From contig JACZKP010000104.1 of the NCBI GenBank assembly GCA_014860005.1, positions 1 through 52,654 of the forward strand: a stretch of DNA of 52,654 nucleotides. Reading direction: 5' to 3'. The position numbers were made by a program, and so were the translations under genes. Below are positions 35,801 through 42,851 of the stretch, piece by piece. Under the pieces are notes generated by a model. The model was not told the origin of the DNA. It did not search any database and was given only the letters and a program-made list of their open reading frames with translations. The DNA comes from Verrucomicrobiota bacterium (GTDB taxonomy: Bacteria > Verrucomicrobiota > Verrucomicrobiae > Limisphaerales > UBA11358). Numbering within the stretch: position 1 is the first letter of the stretch; the number at the start of each line of letters is the position of its first letter.

Positions 35801-36736
35801 CAGCGACCAACTCTGGCGGAAGGCTTCATGAGCCAACGCCAACGCCTGGTCGGCGGGCAAACTGGCTTGGCGATCCAACCACTCGTTCAATCGGAAGACC
35901 GACAGCCACGGGCGAAGCCTTTGCCAGAAACCGCTGCCAGCGTGGTCCTCAGCCAGTGCCATCGGAGCAAGAATGAAATTCATTCGGCCTTCCAAACCGG
36001 TCGCACTCTGAAGTTCACCCTGATTCACAAACGCATTCAGCCGGGAGGATTGCGAGCTGGTGAGACCGAAGTCGCCGAAATTGGCGGCCGACACACTTCC
36101 CCCAACGCGAAGTCGCAGTGTGGCCGTTGATTCCGAGCGGGGCGTGATGGGCGCCTCACGGGAAAGCGCCGAAGGCTTGTGCAGCCGAAACAAGACCGAA
36201 TCCCCCTCCTTGACGCCGAGCCTTTGCTGCAACGCTTCGTTGAGCAACACCGTCCCCGGCGCGATGGAACGAGGCTGGCCATTCGGAGCGTAATCCCAGA
36301 ACAACCCCGTGGAGCGATCAAACGAATCAAAGTTGTGTGCCTCGCGGCCGATGTGGTCCGGATTGCGAACGCCAACCAAGTTGACCTGACTGACGCGAAC
36401 GGAACCATCTGGCAAGGTCGCCACGGACGGAAGCAAAAGGGCTGCTGCGGGTCGAGCTGCGAATGATCCTTTGAAGTTGCCTGCCTCCCAGCTCGCGCTA
36501 TTCCATGGCAGATTTGTCCCGAGTTTTTCTGTGAAGAAGCGGTCACTGGGCAGCAACATCAAATCAGCCTTGCCCACCCGGGCCAACGCCCGCTCCCGCA
36601 AACTCTGCTTCACGGAATCCCCCACCACGAGCGCGCCAATGAGCGCCGCGCTGCCAATGGCCGCGCCCAGCACCACGCCCAGATGCGCCCGCCAGTGGTA
36701 GGAAAGACTGCGGCGAATGAGCGTGCGGAAGGTCAT
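32807..36736 (-). CDS. FtsX-family ABC transporter permease with two in-frame repeat insertions
   Basis: 1309 residues from the ATG at 36736. Layout: TM1 (about 15-35), a large periplasmic domain, a first FtsX core (about 625-770, [22 protein letters not shown] and [18 protein letters not shown]), two further TM segments, a second periplasmic domain, and a C-terminal FtsX core ([28 protein letters not shown]). This is the MacB/LolC-type layout with ten or so TM segments. Residues 541-591 and 855-905 are encoded by 151-bp palindromic elements ([11 protein letters not shown] ... [12 protein letters not shown]) and add Pro/Glu/Ser-rich inserts. Both lie outside the FtsX cores. It probably works with the ATPase at 36822. 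Confidence 0.88.
   Translation of the reverse strand: [1309 protein letters not shown]
34023..34173. repeat. 151-bp palindromic element (CCCTCACCC family), copy 1
   Basis: The left arm CCCTCACCCTGACCCTCTCC and right arm GGGGGAGGGCCGGGGTGAAG are imperfect inverses. The second copy at 34962-35112 has exactly the same length and an almost identical left 38 bases. It lies within the permease gene, with the frame open through it, encoding residues 855-905. Confidence 0.85.
34962..35112. repeat. 151-bp palindromic element (CCCTCACCC family), copy 2
   Basis: Same family and orientation as 34023-34173. The left arm CCCTCACCCTGACCCTCTCC and right arm GGGAGAGGGTTGGGGTGAGG pair closely. It encodes residues 541-591 of the permease ([18 protein letters not shown] ... 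[12 protein letters not shown]). Confidence 0.85.
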
Positions 36737-36750
36737 GAAAAAATGCTCAA

Positions 36751-36834
36751 AGACCCAAATACCCAAACACCAAAGCCTGCGCTGCTCGGTGCTTGCGGAT
36801 TTGGGTATTTGGGTGCTTGGTTCATTGGGTGTTT
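36751..36834. repeat. Palindromic element (CCCAAATACCC family), copy 1
   Basis: AGACCCAAATACCCAAACAC on the left is the inverse of GGATTTGGGTATTTGGGTGC on the right, with a short spacer. The element fills the space between the ATPase and permease genes. Its right edge supplies the last ATPase codons (Asn-Thr-Gln) and the stop at 36822. A second member lies at 37678-37777. Confidence 0.8.
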
Positions 36835-37562
36835 AGCCTGTCATTCTCCACCAGTTTGCCGTCCCCCAACCGCAGCACCCGCTGCATTCGCGTGGCAAGA
36901 TCCAGGGCGTGCGTCACCACGATCAGCGTGACGCCTTCCTCGCGGTTCAATTCCACGAGCAACTGGCCGAGTGCGGTGGCCGACGCGTGATCCAGCGCGC
37001 CGGTGGGTTCATCAGCCAGGAGCAGTTGCGGTTGATTGATGAGTGCGCGCACCACCGCCACACGCTGCCGTTCACCGCCGCTCAGTTGACCGGGACGATG
37101 GTGCAATCGTCCGTCCAGACCGACGCGCTTGAGCAGACGTTCGGCGCGGGCGGGCGCGGTTTCCCCCCGCTTTTCGCCTTTCAAATCTAAGGTTGCAGTT
37201 TCGGTGAACGCCAAAGTCGGCACGAGGATGTTTTCCCACACGCTGCATTGCGGCAGGAGGTAGTGCGCCTGAAAGACAAAGCCAATCTGCCGATTGCGCA
37301 CGGCGGCGACTTGCTGGTCGTCGAGTGCGGCCAGATTCTTTCCATCGAGCAATACTTCGCCGCTGGTGGCGCGGTCCAGCGTGCCGATAATTTGCAGCAA
37401 CGTGCTCTTCCCCGAACCGCTGGGCCCAACGATGGCCAGCGAATCGCCGCGCGTCACGGTGAGCGTGACGCCATTCAGCACGGGCAGCGCGTTTGCGCCG
37501 TTCGCGGCGGCGTAGCGCTTCGTCACGTCTTTCAATTCGAGCAGGTTTACTGGCGCTGACAT
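36822..37562 (-). CDS. ABC transporter ATP-binding protein (LolD/MacB-type)
   Basis: 246 residues. Walker A GPSGSGKST (46-54), Q-loop region GFVFQAHYLLPQ, signature LSGGERQR, Walker B LLLADEPTGALDH and switch His in VVTHA are all present, so the ATPase should be active. It is the MacB/LolD subgroup, which partners FtsX-type permeases for lipoprotein release, toxin or peptide export. The C-terminal residues NTQ come from a palindromic element. Copies of the same element family lie on both sides of the gene. The permease start is 85 bases downstream. Confidence 0.95.
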   Translation of the reverse strand: MSAPVNLLELKDVTKRYAAANGANALPVLNGVTLTVTRGDSLAIVGPSGSGKSTLLQIIGTLDRATSGEVLLDGKNLAALDDQQVAAVRNRQIGFVFQAHYLLPQCSVWENILVPTLAFTETATLDLKGEKRGETAPARAERLLKRVGLDGRLHHRPGQLSGGERQRVAVVRALINQPQLLLADEPTGALDHASATALGQLLVELNREEGVTLIVVTHALDLATRMQRVLRLGDGKLVENDRLNTQ

Positions 37563-37677
37563 GCGTTAATTGTAGCCGAGGAATTGCGGCAGGGGGAAAG
37601 AAAATTTGCCACTTCGAGATCAGTGACGGAATTGTCGCGATGAATCGCGTTGGGGAACGAAACTACCAAACGCTTGA

Positions 37678-37777
37678 AATACCCAAGCACCCAATTGCCC
37701 AAGACGCACAAATCACTACGCTGTACCAAGCAATCCGTTGCCTTGGGTATTTGGGTCCTTGGGCGTTTGGGTGTTTC
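37678..37777. repeat. Palindromic element (CCCAAATACCC family), copy 2
   Basis: AAATACCCAAGCACCCAATT on the left opposes CCTTGGGTATTTGGGTCCTT on the right. It abuts the rnc stop codon at 37778. Together with 36751-36834 it brackets the ABC ATPase gene. On transcripts it would form a hairpin that could act as a terminator or 3' stabiliser for rnc. Confidence 0.8.
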
Positions 37778-38485
37778 TCAAGGTTCGCTTTCCGCACTTT
37801 CCTGCGTCAACTTCGCGAGGGCGGCCAGCGCCGCTTCGCTCTCCGCGGCTTTTTTGCTCTTGCCGGTGCCGCGCGCGAGTTCCACGCCGGCGTGCCGGAC
37901 AGTGCATTCGAACACCCGGTCATGGTCCGGGCCGCTGCTGGCCACCACGTGATACTGCGGCGACTCGGCGGTCTTTGCCTGAAGGAATTCCTGCAACTCG
38001 CCCTTGGGATTTTCCAGAATGGGAATCACGTTCAACCCGCCGAACGCCGCACTGAACTCGCGCAGGATGAGCTCGCGCGCGGCGTCGAAACCGCCATCCA
38101 AAAAAATGGCGCCGATCAACGCTTCGTAAGTATCGGCGAGCGCGGAAGGCCGCTCGCGTCCACCGTGCAGTTCCTCCCCGCGGCTCAGAATCAGATAGTC
38201 GCCCAGATCCAGCTCACGGCCATGCTCGGCCAGCGTGCGGCGATTCACCAGCTTGGCGCGGGCCTTGGTCAAAGGGCCTTCGCCGAACGCGGGAAAGCGC
38301 TCATACAGCTCGCGCGTGAGCGCCAGTTGCAGAACCGCGTCCCCCAGAAACTCCAGCCGCTGGTTGTGCTGCACCGGTGCGCCCTGCTCGTGAGCCACCG
38401 AGGGATGCGTCAATGCCAGCCGCAGCAAGCCGGCGTCGCGAAAAGTGTAGCCCAGCCGGGTTTGGAGTTTGGCGGGGTCGGACAT
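37778..38485 (-). CDS. rnc: Ribonuclease III
   Basis: 235 residues. RNase III domain with signature HNQRLEFLGDAVLQ (40-53). Catalytic E45, D49, D118 and E121 are visible; the Glu usually before RLEFLGD is Gln42 here. A double-stranded-RNA-binding domain is at the C-terminus (NPKGELQEFLQAKT ... GTGKSKKAAESEAALAAL). It processes rRNA precursors and structured mRNA. Such an enzyme would be expected to see the many palindromic hairpins in this region, which is an inference. Confidence 0.97.
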   Translation of the reverse strand: MSDPAKLQTRLGYTFRDAGLLRLALTHPSVAHEQGAPVQHNQRLEFLGDAVLQLALTRELYERFPAFGEGPLTKARAKLVNRRTLAEHGRELDLGDYLILSRGEELHGGRERPSALADTYEALIGAIFLDGGFDAARELILREFSAAFGGLNVIPILENPKGELQEFLQAKTAESPQYHVVASSGPDHDRVFECTVRHAGVELARGTGKSKKAAESEAALAALAKLTQESAESEP

Positions 38486-38658
38486 GAATCAGGCGGGAAA
38501 CAACGAACATTGATCACCCAACATCCAACGGCAGAGGTGGATGGCCGCCGCCGCCAAAGTCAATGGCGCGTGAACAGCGCGCCCAAATTGCCGCCCAGAG
38601 ATGAACGGAGAAGTGGGAAGGCGGTTCGCACGAACGATCATCTTCAGCGAAAGGTCTC

Positions 38659-39174
38659 TCATTTTCGGAGGCTTCGATGCCTCTGTGCAGCAAACGCACC
38701 AATTCCCACGATCAACATTACTAAGGCAGACGGCTCAGGCACTGGTGTAAGCTGAGCGAAGTGAACGTCCAAGCCAAAGGCAATTTCTGCGTACCAACGC
38801 CCCGACAGCACACTCTGAATCTGGGAGTCTGTAACCTGCCACGTCTGGTCGTAAGAATAAAAGGTTCCTCCGCTACCTGGAATACCAGGAGTCGGTGGAT
38901 GCGAGTCAACAAGAACACCTGCGAACTCAAAGATCGGTGTCAAAGAATTGTCGTCAGCCATCTCCAAAATACGACCTGAGCTTGCAGCCGAAGTGCCGAG
39001 AAAGAACCAAGCATGGAAGGAATTGGCAGAAAGCTCCGCGCTACCGGAAGGAATTCCGATGGCTGGCGGAGGCGGTGCGTCAGGAAAATCTATGCGGAAC
39101 TGCGTCACCCCCTGTGCAAGCGCCGATAATTGAGCCGCACAACCAAGAAGCAATAGCTTGGATAATGGCTTCAT
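38659..39174 (-). CDS. PEP-CTERM sorting-domain protein
   Basis: 171 residues from the ATG at 39174; the frame starts at 39195. Signal peptide (SKLLLLGCAAQLSALAQ), a beta-rich middle with Pro-rich DAPPPPAIGIPSG, and the sorting tail VPEPSALVMLIVGIGAFA with basic end QRHRSLRK. It is exported and presumably handled by a distant exosortase. Short inverse repeats AACATCCAAC (near 38519) and GTTGGATGTT (near 39247) lie on either side of the gene. Confidence 0.8.
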   Translation of the reverse strand: MKPLSKLLLLGCAAQLSALAQGVTQFRIDFPDAPPPPAIGIPSGSAELSANSFHAWFFLGTSAASSGRILEMADDNSLTPIFEFAGVLVDSHPPTPGIPGSGGTFYSYDQTWQVTDSQIQSVLSGRWYAEIAFGLDVHFAQLTPVPEPSALVMLIVGIGAFAAQRHRSLRK

Positions 39175-39259
39175 ACGCGCTCCTTCGCCGACCATTCAAT
39201 GCTCCGACAGCCGAAGTGTCTTCGGATGCTGGATGTTAGATGTTGAGTGTTGGATGTTT

Positions 39260-39850
39260 TCACGATTTGGAAGCGGGTGAAGCTTCGGCTTCCGGCAAAG
39301 GTTCCGCGGGCGCGGACTGGTTCTCCGGCACCGGTGGCGGCGGATTTAAGCCATGCTCCAACAGCGCCGCCACGTCGCGCTGGACTTCTTCGAGTTGATC
39401 GAGGTGCAGGCCGGGATCACTAATGGTGAACACGTCGCCGGTTTTGGGCTGTTCGTAAATGAACGTCCGTTTGCCGTCGCGGACGATCTGCTCCTTCACC
39501 TTGAGGAGGCGCTTGCGTTCCAGCATGACGGCCAAAATGTAGCCGGCGGGGATGTGCCGCGGATCGTTTTGCTCGACGAGCTTGCGGAGGAGGGTTTCGG
39601 CGGTTTCCTTCTGGATCGCGTCGGTGGGCGGCGACGGCGCCTCGTAAATACCCTGCCAATAGGAGATGAAACCCTTGCGCTCGCGCGCGCCGTCGCTGAA
39701 CTGCTGCTGCCAGCAGGCGGCGCAAATGTCGGAACGGCGCAGTTCGGTTTTCTCCTCGTGCAGCAAGGTGTGATACGCCTCCTGATCGGCATAAGGTTTG
39801 CCGCAGGACTCGCACGCGTGGCCGCGGGATTGAATGTTCCAATCGTTCAT
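39260..39850 (-). CDS. Unknown protein with N-terminal Cys4 cluster
   Basis: 196 residues. A zinc-knuckle-like cluster CESCGKPY ... CAACWQQQF occupies residues 13-50. The remainder is helical and charged (KETAETLLRKLVEQNDPRHIPAGYILAVMLERKRLLKVKE), with a Pro/Ala/Glu-rich tail (from about 165). It is cytoplasmic. The central VMLERKR-LLKVKEQ region suggests a nucleic-acid or protein-binding role. The family is not recognised. Confidence 0.7.
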   Translation of the reverse strand: MNDWNIQSRGHACESCGKPYADQEAYHTLLHEEKTELRRSDICAACWQQQFSDGARERKGFISYWQGIYEAPSPPTDAIQKETAETLLRKLVEQNDPRHIPAGYILAVMLERKRLLKVKEQIVRDGKRTFIYEQPKTGDVFTISDPGLHLDQLEEVQRDVAALLEHGLNPPPPVPENQSAPAEPLPEAEASPASKS

Positions 39851-39933
39851 CGAGAAATTGATCGCATAACGGTATCGCCGACGGAGGGATTATTGCGCAG
39901 GTTCGCACGCGCGCAACCCCAATTGCAGCCGAG

Positions 39934-42831
39934 TCACTGCCGCGCGCGATAGAACCGCGGGCCGGCATTGGTGAGCGCGGAATCGTCCACGAAGTCCGAA
40001 GGCGAATGGGTCAGGACACCGCTCCGCAATTCAAACCACACCGTGAGGTTGCTCGAAGCGTCAATCGCGAACGGCAGACCGACCTCGCCGCTCAGGCTCA
40101 ACTGCACCCGCCCATCAGGGAGCAGGGAAGAAACTTCGAGCCGGGGCGGGGGTGGCATCAGCACCGTGAGCGCAGCCATGGCACTGGTGATACTGCCGGC
40201 GAGATTGGTCACTACCACGGAGTAACTGCCGGCGTCGTTCGTTTGGGCGTGGAGGCGGGTGTAGCTGCTTTCTGTGGCCCCGGGGATGTTCGCACCGTTG
40301 AAACGCCATTGATAGCTGAACGGCTCCGTGCCTTCGGCGGTCACGAAGAAGGTCGCGGCGCCGCCAGTAAACACGGATTGACTCTGCGGTTGTTCGGCCA
40401 GCGAGGGTGGTATGCGGACGGTCAGCCGCGCGACACTGCTGGTCACACTGCCGGCGGCGTTCCTGACGACCACCGAGTATTCCCCCTCGTGAACCGGCTG
40501 CGCGTTCAATCGGGTGTAACTGCTGCCGGTCGCGCCCGCGAGGTTCAGCCCCGCAAAACGCCACTGATAATGCAGCGGCGTATCCCCCGTGACACCGACG
40601 TTGAACGTAGCGTTCGCGCCCTGATTTACCACGAGGTCGGACGGCTGGTTGGTGATCGCCGGAGGTTGCGGCGGCGGGACGAAGACGAATTTGATGGCAT
40701 CGCTGTACATCCGCGACGAGCCGCTCAAGACGCCGCTCGACCGGGTGAAGGTGAGCGTCGGCACCGTGACACCAAGGTTTGCGGTCATTCGCCCGAGCAA
40801 CTCCCACGTGTTGCCGCCCGGCTCCCGGAAAATGGTGGTGCTATTGGGCAGGCCCGTGCAGCCGCTTTGCCCCACCGTCACAACGATGTCATCCGAGATG
40901 CTCGCGGCGCCGCCGTGCGTGAGATAAACGTCGTACGTGCCGCCCGCCACCGGCAACGTCGGACGGATGGTGAAAGACGGCGTGCCGGAACTGGCGTAAC
41001 GCGAGCCTTGTTCGGCAGACCCACTCAATGGCGGCGCGGAACTTTTCAAAGTCGAATTCGCAAACCCCGAATCCGAGTACGGCGGATTTGCGTTCAGCCC
41101 TCCGCCCGGCAGCCGGCTTTCCACAATCACGTCATTCACCACACCCGGTGGATTACTCTTAAAGGTGAAATTGCCGCTGGTGGCCTGCAAACCGGTCACG
41201 TTACGCGAGCGGACGCGGTAATGGTACGTCGTGTTCGGCGTCAGTCCGCTCAAACCGATGGCGTGGTTGATCGTCAGCGTGGCGTTGCTGACCGTGTTGC
41301 CATAAGCGATCGTCGGACCGTAATCCACGGTCGTGTTGGAATTTTCATCCGTTGTCCAGCGGATGATGACGGAGGTGTCCGTGAGGTTGCTCATGCCGAC
41401 CCCGGAAATGACCGGTGCCGTGCCATCGGGTGGAAGCACCAGACTGACGGCCATGTTCATGCCGGCGGTCACCGTGATGTTCGTTGTCACCACCCCCAAA
41501 TCTGCGGCGGTCGCGGTGACGATGTAAGTGCCCGGCGCTGTTTCGAAGAACGCAAATTTTCCGTGGGGTTCGGTGCGCTGCGTGCGCCCGGGTATGGTGT
41601 TGATCGTGAGCGTGGCGTTGTACACGGGCGCTCCGCCAACCTGCCGTGTCACCGTGCCGCGCACGATGGCTTTCGTGGGCGACGCCTTCCAAGGAATGGC
41701 CGGCACATCCACCCAGGTGGGTTGAAAGTTGTTGCGGAGGTAAGTCAACGTGCCCGCGCGATCCACGGTGCCGCTGTTGGGCACGCGATAGCTGTAAAGC
41801 ACCGAGCCGGACAGCGACTTGTTGCGGATGTAATTCAACTGCGAAAGAGTGTTCTCCTTGGTGTTCAAGTAAGCGCCCTGTCCCTGGTAAACGCGCCGCA
41901 CGCCTTGATGATTGAACGCGTCATCCACGCGCGCCTGGAAAATCCCGTTGTCCGACGTGTAGCCCATCGGCATGCAGATATCCAAAATACCCTCATTGTT
42001 CCACGCCGCCCAATCTTGGAAGCGCGCATTGAACGCATCGGTGCGGCTGCCGAACACGGCTGCGGAAATGACGAGGTTACTGCGGATGGCCAGCAGGTCG
42101 CTGTTGACCCAGCGCAGGAAGTCCGTCACCTGTCGCCGCCGCCAGTTGGAGAATTGCGCCTCCGCCGGCGGGGGCTGCCCGGTCAGGCCGAATTCGGCGT
42201 TGTAACGTGCGATGGCCGTGGGGTTGTAACCTGAATCCTGCTGGGGATAACGAATGTAATCCCAGTGAAAGCCATCCACGTCGTAGCGCCGCACGATGTT
42301 TGTGGCCATGACGTAATTCCACATCGTTGCCCCAGGATGGCCGGGATCGAGGTAATAACCTTCCGCGAGATAATTTGCCCCGGTGGAATTCCGCATGAGG
42401 TATTCGGGGTGCGCATTGAAGACGTGCCCCGGCTGCGGCGGTGGTGTGGTACTGCTCCAGATGACGTGGGTGGTGACCCAGCAATGCACTTCGATGCGCG
42501 GCGAGCCAGAGCGCGCCTTGTTGAGGATGTCTTGCAACGCGTCGAAGTTCGAGGCGATGGCGGTGGTCTTTGGGTCGTTGCCGCTGATGCCGGGCGTGTA
42601 GAATGCGTCCCCGCGCCGGCGCATTTGCACGATGATGGCGTTGTAGTTGTAAGTGCGGCAGTCGGCGATGAGTTGCGTGACCTGGCTGGCGTTCAGAAAG
42701 CCAGTGCTCCAGGCATCCACCCACACGGCGCGCATTTCGTTGTTTTGCGCGGAGCTCTGCAAACCGACGGTGAGGCCGGTCAGAAATAAGGCCAGCCGGG
42801 CAACCTGGCGGAAATGGCGTTGGAAAAGCAT
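39934..42831 (-). CDS. Secreted GHL10-type glycoside-hydrolase-like protein with Fn3 and Ig modules
   Basis: 965 residues from the ATG at 42831; the longer open frame is shadow. Signal peptide (RLALFLTGLTVGLQSSAQ). Residues 32-380 form the GHL10 barrel (EMRAVWVDAWSTGF, IIVQMRRRGD, DVDGFHWDYIRYP at 185-196, LDICMPMGYT). Then follow a carboxypeptidase-regulatory-like domain (about 381-470), an Fn3 domain (470-562), a golvesin-like domain (563-720), two Ig-like modules (720-893) and a tail ending GPRFYRARQ. It probably acts on extracellular polysaccharide. The catalytic assignment is by family only. It lies immediately downstream of its paralogue. Confidence 0.88.
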   Translation of the reverse strand: MLFQRHFRQVARLALFLTGLTVGLQSSAQNNEMRAVWVDAWSTGFLNASQVTQLIADCRTYNYNAIIVQMRRRGDAFYTPGISGNDPKTTAIASNFDALQDILNKARSGSPRIEVHCWVTTHVIWSSTTPPPQPGHVFNAHPEYLMRNSTGANYLAEGYYLDPGHPGATMWNYVMATNIVRRYDVDGFHWDYIRYPQQDSGYNPTAIARYNAEFGLTGQPPPAEAQFSNWRRRQVTDFLRWVNSDLLAIRSNLVISAAVFGSRTDAFNARFQDWAAWNNEGILDICMPMGYTSDNGIFQARVDDAFNHQGVRRVYQGQGAYLNTKENTLSQLNYIRNKSLSGSVLYSYRVPNSGTVDRAGTLTYLRNNFQPTWVDVPAIPWKASPTKAIVRGTVTRQVGGAPVYNATLTINTIPGRTQRTEPHGKFAFFETAPGTYIVTATAADLGVVTTNITVTAGMNMAVSLVLPPDGTAPVISGVGMSNLTDTSVIIRWTTDENSNTTVDYGPTIAYGNTVSNATLTINHAIGLSGLTPNTTYHYRVRSRNVTGLQATSGNFTFKSNPPGVVNDVIVESRLPGGGLNANPPYSDSGFANSTLKSSAPPLSGSAEQGSRYASSGTPSFTIRPTLPVAGGTYDVYLTHGGAASISDDIVVTVGQSGCTGLPNSTTIFREPGGNTWELLGRMTANLGVTVPTLTFTRSSGVLSGSSRMYSDAIKFVFVPPPQPPAITNQPSDLVVNQGANATFNVGVTGDTPLHYQWRFAGLNLAGATGSSYTRLNAQPVHEGEYSVVVRNAAGSVTSSVARLTVRIPPSLAEQPQSQSVFTGGAATFFVTAEGTEPFSYQWRFNGANIPGATESSYTRLHAQTNDAGSYSVVVTNLAGSITSAMAALTVLMPPPPRLEVSSLLPDGRVQLSLSGEVGLPFAIDASSNLTVWFELRSGVLTHSPSDFVDDSALTNAGPRFYRARQ

Positions 42832-42851
42832 CGTGCGGGAAGTCGTGGCGA

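Noticed and set aside
40006..42234. 742-codon open frame on the plus strand opposite the GHL10-type gene
   Set aside because: Arg/His/Gly-rich translation with no family character, typical of an antisense shadow in GC-rich DNA; the minus strand has a clear signal peptide, domains and motifs.
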